Of a DNA stretch of 33,669 bases, positions 8,750-17,401 are shown in pieces. Source of the DNA: CAZLWA01 sp964563165 (lineage in GTDB: Bacteria; CLD3; SB21); NCBI GenBank assembly GCA_964563165.1, contig CAZLWA010000080.1, positions 1 through 33,669 of the forward strand. Direction: 5' to 3'. The stretch's first letter is position 1, and the number at the start of each line of letters is the position of its first letter. Both the position numbers and the translations under genes were made by a program. The notes under the pieces are model-generated. The model was not told where the DNA came from, ran no database searches, and saw only the letters and a list, made by a program, of their open reading frames with translations.

Positions 8750-9904
8750 GTGAGAAGGTATTTAATTTTGTTTCCAATAGTTTTTAATCTCCTGCTGTCC
8801 TGCGGGATGTCCGGTAATATCCGTGTCGTGGGGTATTTTAGAAAAAGTACCAACGATAATTGGCCGAATTTCGGCGGTTCCGCGCTGCGAGATAATTACC
8901 GTAATGTAAATTTTCACTTACCCCTGAATCTCGTTTGGAAAAAATCAGTCTCGTCCGCGGTCGGTTCCGTTATCGCGGTATCGGACAGTATTGTTTATCT
9001 CGGAACTCTGGACGGAAGGGTGTATGCCATGAACTTGCGCAACGGCGACGTCATCGGTTCGCTGAAATTCCTGTATGCCCTGACCAGCGGCATCTCCGTC
9101 AAACATCAAACCGCCATTCTCGGATTGGCCAACGGCAAGGAGACGCTGATCAGCTACGACGTGTTCGACAGCCGGTACAATTATATCAAAGAAATCGGCG
9201 GAATCGAGACTAATCCGCTCGTGTATGAAGAGTACATTTACGTTGCCGCGCAGAATAAGAAATTTTACTCGTTGAATCTGTCCGACGGGCTCATACTTTG
9301 GACGTTTGAGACCCCGCTGCCGGTGAGGTCGTCTCCGGTGGTGCAAGGGACAACCGTTTATTTTGGCTGCGATGACGGAAATATTTATGCACTGAATCGC
9401 TTCAACGGAAACGTGATTTGGAAATTTCAAACGCATCAGGCTATTTTCGCCGCTCCCGCGTTGGACGAAACGTCATTGTACGTCGGCTCCACAGACAGTA
9501 CTTTCTATGCGATCGCGCTTAAAGACGGAAGTTTGAAATGGAAATTCAAGATCGGCGGGGGTACGCCGGGTAAATTTTTCGCTTCCGCGGCCGTGGACAA
9601 AGAACGGGTCATCGTCGGCGGGAGCGACGGCGCCGTGTATGCATTGAGCAAGAATGACGGAAAACTGTTGTGGAAATTTCAAACGAACGGCGCGATCAGT
9701 ACGGCGCCTGTGATCACACGGGACTACGTATTCATAGGATCGCAGGACAAAAATTTCTTCGCCGTGGACCTCGCGACCGGCGTGTCCGTTTGGAAGTTCG
9801 AGACCGAAGGGCGCATCAAAACCAACTTTGTCGTTTATGGAAACTATATCATATTGGCATCCGAAAATAAGTATGTATATGTGTTCAAAAGCTCACCCCA
9901 GTAG
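8750..9904 (+). CDS. PQQ-type beta-propeller lipoprotein (BamB-like)
   Basis: 384 residues, GTG start, with a strong ribosome binding site (AAGGAG at 8734-8739). The N-terminus MRRYLILFPIVFNLLLSCG is a lipoprotein signal with the lipobox LLSC. The rest is a run of PQQ-like blades, each with a pattern such as VYALNxxxGxxxWKFQT: for example around IYALNRFNGNVIWKFQTHQ, VYALSKNDGKLLWKFQTNG and FFAVDLATGVSVWKFETEG, about seven or eight blades in all. No enzyme active site is visible, and PQQ binding is not implied; BamB-type propellers act as scaffolds. The position directly after a BamA-like barrel protein suggests joint work in outer-membrane assembly or quality control, which is inference. Confidence 0.8.
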   Translation: MRRYLILFPIVFNLLLSCGMSGNIRVVGYFRKSTNDNWPNFGGSALRDNYRNVNFHLPLNLVWKKSVSSAVGSVIAVSDSIVYLGTLDGRVYAMNLRNGDVIGSLKFLYALTSGISVKHQTAILGLANGKETLISYDVFDSRYNYIKEIGGIETNPLVYEEYIYVAAQNKKFYSLNLSDGLILWTFETPLPVRSSPVVQGTTVYFGCDDGNIYALNRFNGNVIWKFQTHQAIFAAPALDETSLYVGSTDSTFYAIALKDGSLKWKFKIGGGTPGKFFASAAVDKERVIVGGSDGAVYALSKNDGKLLWKFQTNGAISTAPVITRDYVFIGSQDKNFFAVDLATGVSVWKFETEGRIKTNFVVYGNYIILASENKYVYVFKSSPQ

Positions 9905-9909
9905 AGTCT

Positions 9910-10728
9910 ATGAAAACCATTTTTAAAAAGTTCTTCTTAGCGGCATTACCGGCTTTTGCGTGCGCGTCAGCCTTCTGCCAGAACAAAGAGGCTTTCGGCT
10001 CGGTTTCCGTCATTTCCTCTCAGCCGGTCCCGGCGGTGATGATTGACGATTCGACGTATGTGAACGGCGACCGCTTAACCGTGCCTGCAGGAACTCACCG
10101 CATAGTCGTTCCGAATCCAGACCGTATTCATTTTCAAAAAAAAGATTTTGTTAAAGACTTCGAATTACGAGGCGGCGAACACCTGCAGATCAACGTTCAA
10201 TTTGAAGATTTGTCAGAAGTCAATTCGTACCCGATGAGCGCCTCCGTCCTGTCGGGCCAAATGAGTTTGGGCGTGACGCCGCTTCAGATCCCGTTAATCG
10301 ATTACCGGAACAAAATATTGCAGTTCAAAAAGACGGGTTATGAGGACGGGTTCGTAACGGTTGACGATTCGATGATCCGCCGCGGATATGTGACGGCAAC
10401 TCTGAAACCCAAAGTCAAAAGTATTTTGAATAATGAAAATGAATTTGTCAATCTACAATGGAAAGAGCAGGGCCCGAATAAGCACAAGCTCCCGTTGATC
10501 GTGAATACCACGGTAGGCATTGGCGCCGGAGCGGTAGCCGCTTATTACAAGCATCAGGCGGATCTTCGTTTCGAGAAAGCCAAATTGGCACGGCGGGACG
10601 GGGATACCGCGCTGCAGAATAAGCTGACCCGTCAAACGCATCGCTACGATCGGTATGCGGCGATCGGTTTCGTGGCGATGCAGGTAAATATGATCGCCCT
10701 GATCTACTTTTTGCTGAAATCGAAATAG
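9910..10728 (+). CDS. PEGA-like domain protein with C-terminal membrane segment
   Basis: 272 residues, starting 5 nt after the preceding stop codon, so co-transcribed. A signal peptide (MKTIFKKFFLAALPAFACASAFCQ) is followed by two beta-rich repeats. The first (residues about 28-100) has VSVISSQPVPAVMIDDSTYVNG and VPAGTHRIVV; the second has LGVTPLQIPLIDYRN and FKKTGYEDGFVTV. Both resemble PEGA surface domains (P-x-A-x-V-x-I-D-x, G-x-T-P, and a closing GY). Near the C-terminus there are two hydrophobic stretches, VNTTVGIGAGAVAAYY and GFVAMQVNMIALIYFLL, separated by a charged helix. It is probably anchored in a membrane with the PEGA-like domains outside the cytoplasm. Function unknown; the operon links it to the envelope cluster. 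Confidence 0.65.
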   Translation: MKTIFKKFFLAALPAFACASAFCQNKEAFGSVSVISSQPVPAVMIDDSTYVNGDRLTVPAGTHRIVVPNPDRIHFQKKDFVKDFELRGGEHLQINVQFEDLSEVNSYPMSASVLSGQMSLGVTPLQIPLIDYRNKILQFKKTGYEDGFVTVDDSMIRRGYVTATLKPKVKSILNNENEFVNLQWKEQGPNKHKLPLIVNTTVGIGAGAVAAYYKHQADLRFEKAKLARRDGDTALQNKLTRQTHRYDRYAAIGFVAMQVNMIALIYFLLKSK

Positions 10729-10780
10729 AAAAATTATGACCGGTCGCTTTCCCGGTGCCGGTGGCCAACCAAAGAATACT

Positions 10781-11827
10781 ATGAGAATCTCGACTTACGT
10801 TATGGGGTTTGTGGTTCTATTCACGGCGTGTACGGGACAGATTTACAAGATCGCTTACCCGACGCTTGGCGACGGGAAATATGATTCGGAATTTCCCTAT
10901 AAGGACTGTTCCAAAGAGCTCGAATTGATCAGTCAGACCGTCAAGATGATCTACTCGACGGCCTATTACAAGACGTTCGTATTTTCAGCCGATGGAAAAA
11001 TCAAAGCCCCCGGGATCACTCAGGAACTGATCAAAACGAAATCGACCAAGGCATTCTATTCCAGCAATTCCGTATCGGGTACGGCCACGCTAATTTATCA
11101 TCAGAATAGACGTATTGCCTTACTGACGTGTGCGCATATCATAGACTTTCCGGATACGATCGTGACCTACTTCAGCTCCAGGGATAAGGATGAAAAAATC
11201 GTTCAAAGCATTTCATTCAAGGAACGCCAGACTAATTTCATCAGCGACGTGCCGGAGGCGGGGGAGTTTGAAGTTCTTGCACGCGATGATCAGAGAGATA
11301 TTACGATCTTGGGGAAAGAAATTTCAAATGCGGTCAATGTTCGATTGCCGGTCTTTAATTATCCTTTCGGGAATTCGAAAGAACTCGACTGGGGAACGTT
11401 TATTTATGTTGTCGGGTTTCCGTCGGGACAGAAAATGGTGACCAAAGGCATTGTGAGCAGCCCGAATAAGGACCACAACGGATCGTTCTTGACGGATGCG
11501 CCGTTCAATCACGGATTCAGCGGCGGCATTGTTCTCGCGATTCGTGACGGCGTACCGAATTTTGAATTAGTGGGTATGGCCAATTCCGTCGCCTCGCAAT
11601 CGGATTATTTTCTCGTTCCGGCGAAAGATGTGGATCAACCGGAATTTGCGCCGGATCTTCCGTATCAAGGCGAAGTGTATGTAAAACTCAAAACGGACAT
11701 CAAATACGGCATTACGCACTCGATTTCAACCGAAGCGATCGTCGATTTTATCAAAAAGAACGAGAAGGTATTCCTGGAGAAAGGGTATGATCTCAGGACA
11801 TTGTTTAATCCTGACGTCAAACAGTAA
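10781..11827 (+). CDS. Trypsin-like serine protease lipoprotein
   Basis: 348 residues from the ATG at 10781, chosen because it starts a lipoprotein signal (MRISTYVMGFVVLFTAC, lipobox FTAC); the in-frame ATG at 10736 would add 15 hydrophilic residues before it. The chymotrypsin-fold catalytic triad is visible: His119 in LLTCAHI, Asp173 in DDQRDITILG and Ser247 in NHGFSGGIV. No PDZ domain is seen, so it is a bare S1-type protease domain with an N-terminal insertion, not a full DegP. It is the last gene of the envelope cluster, 52 bp after the PEGA-like gene. Likely periplasmic and lipid-anchored; the substrate is unknown. Confidence 0.75.
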   Translation: MRISTYVMGFVVLFTACTGQIYKIAYPTLGDGKYDSEFPYKDCSKELELISQTVKMIYSTAYYKTFVFSADGKIKAPGITQELIKTKSTKAFYSSNSVSGTATLIYHQNRRIALLTCAHIIDFPDTIVTYFSSRDKDEKIVQSISFKERQTNFISDVPEAGEFEVLARDDQRDITILGKEISNAVNVRLPVFNYPFGNSKELDWGTFIYVVGFPSGQKMVTKGIVSSPNKDHNGSFLTDAPFNHGFSGGIVLAIRDGVPNFELVGMANSVASQSDYFLVPAKDVDQPEFAPDLPYQGEVYVKLKTDIKYGITHSISTEAIVDFIKKNEKVFLEKGYDLRTLFNPDVKQ

Positions 11828-11929
11828 GGCTGCGACGGCGTTTGCATATTGTAGTCCCTTTAATAAGAGGAAGTTTTCTGGGACAAGCCTTGAAGTTTGT
11901 GAAACGCCGCGCGAAGTGCCACATTTTCA

Positions 11930-11960
11930 TTCCCCCTTGCAAAGGGGGTTAGGGGGATTT
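11930..11960. repeat. C-rich/G-rich hairpin repeat
   Basis: CCCCCTT-GCA-AAGGGGG hairpin followed by a second G-run (TTAGGGGGATTT). The pattern is a very common dispersed intergenic element in many bacterial phyla. It sits between the protease gene and the permease gene and could act as a terminator for the envelope cluster. Confidence 0.6.
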
Positions 11961-12015
11961 AAGTAATAACCTCAAACCAGCCATTATTGAGCGTGACTTC
12001 ATCAATCGAGTATAA

Positions 12016-13506
12016 ATGACAACCGAAAAACCTCAAACCGGCTTATCACGCGAGATGGGCCTGCTCGGCCTCGCCGCCACGGGCATTTGCTCGATGATCG
12101 GTGCGGGCATCAATATTGTCCCTATAATGATCCAACGCAACGTACCAGGTATCGGCCCGTATGTCCTTCCAGCTTACGTACTTGCGGCCGTACCTGCGCT
12201 GCTTGCGGCGCTGGCTTACGCGGTTCTGGCCTCAGCCATGCCGAGGGCAGGCGGAAGTTATGTTTATGCCAGCCGGGCGGTGAGTCCATACGTCGGCTTC
12301 ATAGCCAGTTTTTCTCAATGGTTCGGGCTCTGTATGGGCATCGGCGTGGTCTCGTACGTCGTACCGCCCTTTCTTCGCGACATCGCAACCGCTATGGAAT
12401 TGAAAAGCCTTGCCGTCGCGCTCGATATCCAGGTTATCCGGCTTGCACTGGCGCTCTCATTTCTGTGGATATTTGTTCTGGTCAACTTGCGCGGGCTGCA
12501 GCTGTATACGCGCACGCTGGTCGTCCTGATGATATTGATGTTCGCAGGCGGTGCGGTCGTGATCGTCGCTGGTTTTACATTCGATCACGGAGATTTCGCG
12601 GCCGCTATTCTAAGAAAATACGATCATGGCGTACCGGCGCCTATACCGGCGCCGTTTGATTTCACGACGCTTCTCGCCGCATCGGCTATTTTGTTTTCGA
12701 GCTTCATCGGCTTCGACTCGATCGCCCAGGCAGGCGGGGAAGCGCGGAATCCCAACCGTTCTCTGCCGATCGCGATCGGCATTTCGATGTTGACCGTCGG
12801 AACGTTCTACATGCTTTTTACCGGAGCCATGTACCATGCGGTTCCATGGGAATATATTGCGGAGGAAGCGAAAACGCATGACCTCACCGCACCGGGTCTG
12901 CTGGGAAATTTGCTTTCTCCCGGCTGGACAGTTCTGATCATTTCCGGTGCCGCATTCAGCCTGATGAACGACCTGCCGGCGATGCTGCTCGCAGTTTCGA
13001 GGCTGATGTTCGCCTGGGCGGAGGACGGAATTTTCCCGCGCGCTGCGGCGCATGTCCATCCGAAACATCGCATTCCTGATGTTGCGATACTTCTCAGCGG
13101 GCTGATGGCATCCGCCGGAATTCTGGGCAATTATTTAGCAAGCGATTTTTTCCTGGGTGTCGATATTCTTGTTCTGTCGATGCTGGTCAATTTTCTCCTC
13201 ATGTGTTTGTCGGTACTTCTTCTGCCGCGGCGAAATCCTGAGATCGCAAAAAATATCGGCGTACTGAAATCGGGGACCGCCCGCATGATTTTGTCGGGCC
13301 TCGGAATCATTGTGCTCGGCGCTTTCCTGGTAATTCATATTTGGAAAGATATTTCAGCTGAATTAGATGCGTGGTACTACCATTCTTCGATACTTTGGCT
13401 CCTCGTCATGGCAATCGCAACGCTCATTTATATCCGTGAAGTGAGCAAATTAAAGCTGAACGGTGTGGATGTGAAGGCTATTTTCGCCACTTTACCACCT
13501 GAATAA
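12016..13506 (+). CDS. APC-family amino-acid permease
   Basis: 496 residues, about 12 transmembrane helices, in the inner membrane. The N-terminus shows the APC hallmark GLLGLAATGICSMIGAGINI, the unwound TM1 substrate site. Further motifs are AMPRAGGSYVYASRAV in TM3 and SSFIGFDSIAQAGGEARNPNRSLP in TM6-7, both diagnostic of the APC superfamily of amino acid/cation symporters or exchangers. The substrate cannot be read from sequence. It is followed after 35 bp by the aldo/keto reductase-RidA fusion, which suggests import and breakdown of an amino acid or amine, an inference. No clear ribosome binding site precedes the ATG. Confidence 0.88.
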   Translation: MTTEKPQTGLSREMGLLGLAATGICSMIGAGINIVPIMIQRNVPGIGPYVLPAYVLAAVPALLAALAYAVLASAMPRAGGSYVYASRAVSPYVGFIASFSQWFGLCMGIGVVSYVVPPFLRDIATAMELKSLAVALDIQVIRLALALSFLWIFVLVNLRGLQLYTRTLVVLMILMFAGGAVVIVAGFTFDHGDFAAAILRKYDHGVPAPIPAPFDFTTLLAASAILFSSFIGFDSIAQAGGEARNPNRSLPIAIGISMLTVGTFYMLFTGAMYHAVPWEYIAEEAKTHDLTAPGLLGNLLSPGWTVLIISGAAFSLMNDLPAMLLAVSRLMFAWAEDGIFPRAAAHVHPKHRIPDVAILLSGLMASAGILGNYLASDFFLGVDILVLSMLVNFLLMCLSVLLLPRRNPEIAKNIGVLKSGTARMILSGLGIIVLGAFLVIHIWKDISAELDAWYYHSSILWLLVMAIATLIYIREVSKLKLNGVDVKAIFATLPPE

Positions 13507-13541
13507 ATCGGGAGCATGTTACCTGAAAGTATTGACGATCT

Positions 13542-14999
13542 ATGTCCATAAATATTGAATCTTACAAGCTTGCGCCTGATCTAGCGATTTCGCGTATTCT
13601 GACCGGTTTATGGCAGATTGCGGACATGGAACGCGATGAAAAATCCGTAAATCTCAATACGGCGGCAACGGCCATGAAGAAATACGTCGAAGCGGGATTC
13701 ATGACATTCGACATGGCAGATCATTACGGCTCGGCTGAAGATATCGCGGGGGTATTCAGAAGCAAATATTCCGGCGGAAAAGACCTCCAACTTTTTACTA
13801 AATGGGTTCCGAAGCCCGGCCCGGTCACCCGCGATGACGTCCGGACGGCTGTGGAGCGTTCGCTCCTGCGCTTGAAAACCGAGCGGATCGATTTATTACA
13901 ATTCCATGCGTGGAATTACGCCGACCCGGCATGGCTGGATTGCCTTTTTTGGCTGCAGGAATTAGAAAAGCCGGGGCTGATCGGTCATTTAGGCCTGACC
14001 AATTTCGACACGGCGCATTTACGTATCGTCGTGCAAAGCGGAATCAAGGTCATATCGAACCAGGTTTGTTTTTCTTTGATCGACGGGCGCCCGAAAAAAG
14101 GGATGACGGAATTATGCCGGCAGTCCGGTATCGGGTTATTGGCGTACGGAACGGTTGCCGGCGGTTTTTTATCAGAACGCTGGCTTGGAAAACCTGAGCC
14201 TCCGGCCGACGATCTCAAGACGTGGTCGGCGATGAAATACAAACGCTTCATCGACGCCGCCGGCGGATGGACAGGATTCCAGAATGTTCTGCAAGCTGCC
14301 GACCGGATTGCGCGCAAGCACAGAGTTTCGATCGCCAATGTTGCCTGCCGCTACGTACTCGAGCAAACTGCCGTTGCAGGTATCATTATCGGTGCACGAT
14401 TGGGGCAGAGCGAGCACGTGGAGGACAATCAGAAAATATTTCAGTTTAAGCTCGACGAATCCGATAAATCCGAACTTGCAGGCGCAGCATCCCAATTGCT
14501 GACTCTTCCAGGTGATTGCGGCGATGAGTACCGCAAACCGCCGTTTCTTACTGCGTCGGGCGATCTCAGCCATCATGTTGAAACGTTTCCTTCGCCATTT
14601 CCGACGAAGCCCGGCGAAGACGGCCGTACGTGGGCGTTGAGCGGGACCGAGTGGGAAACGATCGGTGGTTTTTCCCGCGCGATTCGGCGCGGAAATACGA
14701 TCTGGGTTTCCGGAACGACCGCTACGCACGGAGACCGCGCCATCGGCGGAAAAGATCCCGCGGCTCAGATGCACTTTGTCATCGACAAGATCGAAGGGGC
14801 TTTGCAGTCGCTTGGCGGTAAATTGAAAGACGTCGTGCGGACACGCGTATTTGTCCGGAATCTTTCGGATTGGGAGATCGTGGCGCGCGTTCACGGCGAG
14901 CGCTTTGCAGGAATTCTGCCGGCGAATACACTGGTGCAAGCCATGTTAGTGGGCGACGAATATTTGGTCGAGATGGAAGCGGAGGCGGTGGTGCTATGA
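13542..14999 (+). CDS. Aldo/keto reductase fused to a RidA (YjgF) domain
   Basis: 485 residues with two domains. Residues 1 to about 325 are an aldo/keto reductase: the tetrad is visible as Asp and Tyr in MTFDMADHYGSAED, Lys in LFTKWVPK, and His in IDLLQFHAW. NADPH-dependent reduction of an aldehyde or ketone is expected. Residues of about 355-485 are a RidA/YjgF domain (SGTTATHG, VRTRVFVRNLSDW, ending LVEMEAEAVVL). In canonical RidA an Arg in the motif PARS is needed for enamine/imine deamination; here the motif reads PANT, so that activity may be changed or lost. The fusion suggests reduction of a carbonyl released from an imine. It sits after an amino-acid permease and overlaps the next gene by 4 bp (ATGA). 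Confidence 0.85.
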   Translation: MSINIESYKLAPDLAISRILTGLWQIADMERDEKSVNLNTAATAMKKYVEAGFMTFDMADHYGSAEDIAGVFRSKYSGGKDLQLFTKWVPKPGPVTRDDVRTAVERSLLRLKTERIDLLQFHAWNYADPAWLDCLFWLQELEKPGLIGHLGLTNFDTAHLRIVVQSGIKVISNQVCFSLIDGRPKKGMTELCRQSGIGLLAYGTVAGGFLSERWLGKPEPPADDLKTWSAMKYKRFIDAAGGWTGFQNVLQAADRIARKHRVSIANVACRYVLEQTAVAGIIIGARLGQSEHVEDNQKIFQFKLDESDKSELAGAASQLLTLPGDCGDEYRKPPFLTASGDLSHHVETFPSPFPTKPGEDGRTWALSGTEWETIGGFSRAIRRGNTIWVSGTTATHGDRAIGGKDPAAQMHFVIDKIEGALQSLGGKLKDVVRTRVFVRNLSDWEIVARVHGERFAGILPANTLVQAMLVGDEYLVEMEAEAVVL

Positions 15000-15418
15000 G
15001 GAAAAGGATCACTGAAATTCTTGTCGTCTTTGGGGTGGCTTCCGTTCTTTACGGATGTTCCAAACAGAATATTGAATTACGGGTTAAGCTGGATGATCTG
15101 GATGTGGTCTGCACGGTTGACCGGTTCTTAAAGCCGGAAGCTCAGCTGCATGGACAGGTTAAAATAATAAACAACAGTCAGAAGGGTGTGATCTACAATC
15201 TTAAACGAATTACTCTCGCAGTAAAAGATGACACTTCATCCGTGTATATAGACCGCTTTGTTGATTTTATTTTAACGGACAAAGCAATAAAAAGCTGCGA
15301 TAGCATCAGCTACAATGTCTATTGGGCATTTAATCGGATCATATCGCCCAATGAGATTAATTCCCTGGGTATTCATATTATTCCGCCCGAAAAATTCATG
15401 AACATAATATCACGATAG
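14996..15418 (+). CDS. Small lipoprotein, unknown function
   Basis: 140 residues. The start is the ATG at 14996 within ATGA shared with the upstream stop codon, giving MRKRITEILVVFGVASVLYGC, a lipoprotein signal with lipobox LYGC. An in-frame upstream extension lies inside the preceding gene and is not credible. The mature part looks beta-rich (LDVVCTVDRFL, QLHGQVKIINNSQKGVIYNL, TLAVKDDTSSVYIDRF), similar in feel to small immunoglobulin-like periplasmic domains, but I do not recognise the family. Translational coupling to the reductase-RidA gene suggests co-expression. Confidence 0.65.
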   Translation: MRKRITEILVVFGVASVLYGCSKQNIELRVKLDDLDVVCTVDRFLKPEAQLHGQVKIINNSQKGVIYNLKRITLAVKDDTSSVYIDRFVDFILTDKAIKSCDSISYNVYWAFNRIISPNEINSLGIHIIPPEKFMNIISR

Positions 15419-15519
15419 TACTTTGCAGGAATTCTGCCGAACATGGCAGCGGGGCGGCGGGGGCGAGCGTTAAGGAGTCAGGTTGTTCTTGAATCCCGAA
15501 GGGATGTAATTATTAGGAA

Positions 15520-15550
15520 CGAACGTAATAAGTGGGATGTTTCAAGTCAA
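15520..15550 (-). promoter_or_regulatory. Promoter-like repeat, copy 1
   Basis: On the minus strand: TTGACT, then TACGTTCG after 20 nt from TTG (TAnnTTTG with one mismatch). It is homologous to the elements at 17318-17348, 24904-24935 and 25873-25902. Downstream on this strand lie only the ends of plus-strand genes, so it may be a remnant or drive an antisense transcript. Confidence 0.35.
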
Positions 15551-15564
15551 TAAGAATGTTATTA

Positions 15565-15601
15565 ACAAGAAATAAAAAAGGAATTTCCGATTGGAAATTC
15601 C
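15565..15601 (-). terminator. Rho-independent terminator, distal
   Basis: On the minus strand, GGAATTTCC-AATC-GGAAATTCC (15580-15601, perfect 9-bp stem) is followed by TTTTTTATTTC. It lies downstream of the FAD oxidoreductase gene. This is a textbook terminator shape. Confidence 0.7.
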
Positions 15602-15620
15602 CTGACATTCGGTGCAAACA

Positions 15621-15651
15621 AAAGCCTGCGAGGTTTCAGGAACCTCACAGG
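15621..15651 (-). terminator. Hairpin terminator, proximal
   Basis: On the minus strand, CCTGTGAGGTT-CCTGA-AACCTCGCAGG (15625-15651, one mismatch), followed by CTTTTGTTTG, just after the stop codon of the FAD oxidoreductase. The CCTGYGAGGTT arm is also a common dispersed repeat in Bacteroidota, so it may be both. Confidence 0.6.
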
Positions 15652-15659
15652 ATTGATTT

Positions 15660-17081
15660 TTACGCCTTCGGTTTAATGTTCTGATTCGTCCGGAAGAAAT
15701 TGCTTGGATCATATTTCTTCTTGATCGCCGCAAGCTTTTTGTAGTTTGCCCCGAAGGCTGACGGCACCCGCTCCTCACCTTCACTGATGAAGTTAACGTA
15801 CACGCCGCCGGTGGCAAATTTGGCGGTCGCGTCAAATAATTTCCGCGCCCACTCTATACATTGCGCGTCCGCCGCTTTGTCCTCCCAGCGGGTGTGAACG
15901 TTCATGACGAAATTCGCGTCCCGGTGCGGATAGGCCGTGGCGTTTTTCTTGACACGATTAATGGCGCCGCCCAGATGGCCGACGAAGATCTCACTGAGGG
16001 GCGTCGGAAGTTTTCCGGCGTAGTCTATGAGCGTGTCCATAGCTCCGTCAGAAAGCTCGGTGAAGTTGTGGGACTTCCAGTAGTTCCTTGCGCCGGCTGT
16101 AAGGAGCGGATCGAATAATTGCTGAAATCCGGCAAACGGCATTGGCCCGACGATGTCGGCGATCGGCTGACCGAATTTCCGCAAGGGCTCCAGGATCTTC
16201 GCACCTTTTTTCATGTCGCCCGCATAAAGTACCGCGATGATGAATATTTCTTTGCCGTGCACGTCCGGGGGAAGAAATGGGAGCGGCGGCGCTTTTCGCA
16301 ATACAACCCAGCACGTCAGTTTATCGGGCGCCTTCGCAACGAAGTCACGGTAATGCCGAAAGACCTTCGCCGCGTCTTTGAACGGATGTACGATCAGTCC
16401 TGACAGTACCGTTGGTCCCACGGGATGGAGACGAAACTGGAACGACGTGACGATACCGAAATTCCCGCCTCCTCCACGGATACCCCAGAAAAGATCTGCG
16501 TTTTCTTTCGCGCTTGCCCGTACCAGCTTGCCTTCGGCCGTGACGACGTCCGCCGACAAGAGGTTATCGATGGTGAGTCCGAGACTCCGGCTGGTCCAGC
16601 CAAACCCGCCGCCGAGCGTGAGTCCGCCAACACCGGTTGTGGAATTTATTCCGAGAGGCGTGGCTAAGCCGAAAGCCTGCGTTTCATGGTCCATCGCACG
16701 CAGAGTTGCGCCCGGTCCAACCCATGCGGTGCGTGCTTTAGGATCGACCCGAACCAATTTCATCTGCGAGAGATCGATCATGAGACTACCGTTTGACGAT
16801 GCCGTCCCGGCAATGTTGTGCCCGGCGCTTTTTACAGAGACAAGGATCTTGTGTTCGCGGGCAAACTTCACACAGCTGATCACGTCGGCAGTTCCGGCGC
16901 AGCGGGCGATGAGCGCCGGCCGCCGGTCGATCATCCCATTCCACAGGGCCCTTATCTCATCGTAGCCCGGGTCTTCCATCAACACCAGCCGGCCGAGCAA
17001 TTTTGACCTGAAATCCTCCACTGCAGCTCCGGCAAGAACGGTCTCCCGTCCGTCCGTTGAAGTGATTCGTACGTCAGCCAT
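15660..17081 (-). CDS. BBE-like FAD-linked oxidase (PCMH fold)
   Basis: 473 residues. The N-terminal half is a PCMH-type FAD domain: ISCVKFAREHKILVSVKSAGHN has the His that bonds FAD (SAGHN), followed by GGLTLGGGFGWTSRSLGL and FWGIRGGGGNFGIVTSF. The C-terminal berberine-bridge motif is clear (NFVMNVHTRWEDK...YVNFISEGE...YDPSNFFRTNQNI). In bicovalent members a Cys lies before the GLTLGGG loop; here the region reads GINSTTGVGG, so the flavin is probably linked by His only. Such enzymes oxidise alcohols, sugars or secondary metabolites with O2. The start has a strong ribosome binding site (AAAGGAG). Two terminators follow and a promoter-like element lies 240 bp upstream, so it is monocistronic. 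Confidence 0.88.
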   Translation of the reverse strand: MADVRITSTDGRETVLAGAAVEDFRSKLLGRLVLMEDPGYDEIRALWNGMIDRRPALIARCAGTADVISCVKFAREHKILVSVKSAGHNIAGTASSNGSLMIDLSQMKLVRVDPKARTAWVGPGATLRAMDHETQAFGLATPLGINSTTGVGGLTLGGGFGWTSRSLGLTIDNLLSADVVTAEGKLVRASAKENADLFWGIRGGGGNFGIVTSFQFRLHPVGPTVLSGLIVHPFKDAAKVFRHYRDFVAKAPDKLTCWVVLRKAPPLPFLPPDVHGKEIFIIAVLYAGDMKKGAKILEPLRKFGQPIADIVGPMPFAGFQQLFDPLLTAGARNYWKSHNFTELSDGAMDTLIDYAGKLPTPLSEIFVGHLGGAINRVKKNATAYPHRDANFVMNVHTRWEDKAADAQCIEWARKLFDATAKFATGGVYVNFISEGEERVPSAFGANYKKLAAIKKKYDPSNFFRTNQNIKPKA

Positions 17082-17401
17082 GGCGGCTCCTTTTTTTAGA
17101 TGTTAATTTTACTCATTCGTCATTCAAAAGAGATCTGACGTTGGTATTTTGTTTTCTGAAAAATATCTGAGAGACGCGTGATACATTTTTCACGGAGCAA
17201 ATTTCATTTCATTAATACAATTTCAAATCCGGTTGAAAAAATTCTCAGACATGAGAATTTAGCATTTAATGCTTCCAGGAAGAGATGAAAGCCACAAGCC
17301 TTGATGTAGCATGAGCGCAAAGCTAAGGAGACGGATGTTCCTAGTCAATAAAAAGTTTTCTTTCAAAGGAGCTGGCAAAACTCAAAAGTCAAAACTATCT
17401 A
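17082..17401. other. Spacer with inverted repeat and promoter
   Basis: 320 bp without a gene. It contains the inverted repeat ATTCTCA-GACA-TGAGAAT (17241-17258), a possible operator between the promoter element at 17318-17348 and the flavoprotein start at 17081. Nothing else is recognised. Confidence 0.4.
17318..17348 (-). promoter_or_regulatory. Promoter-like repeat, copy 2 (FAD oxidoreductase promoter)
   Basis: On the minus strand, TTG (17348-17346), a 20-nt spacer and TAGCTTTG (17325-17318), a perfect TAnnTTTG. The surrounding bases match the other three copies. It points at the FAD oxidoreductase gene. Confidence 0.55.

Noticed and set aside
14172..14939. Minus-strand ORF of 255 codons
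   Set aside because: Antisense of the aldo/keto reductase-RidA gene, whose motifs are unambiguous on the plus strand.
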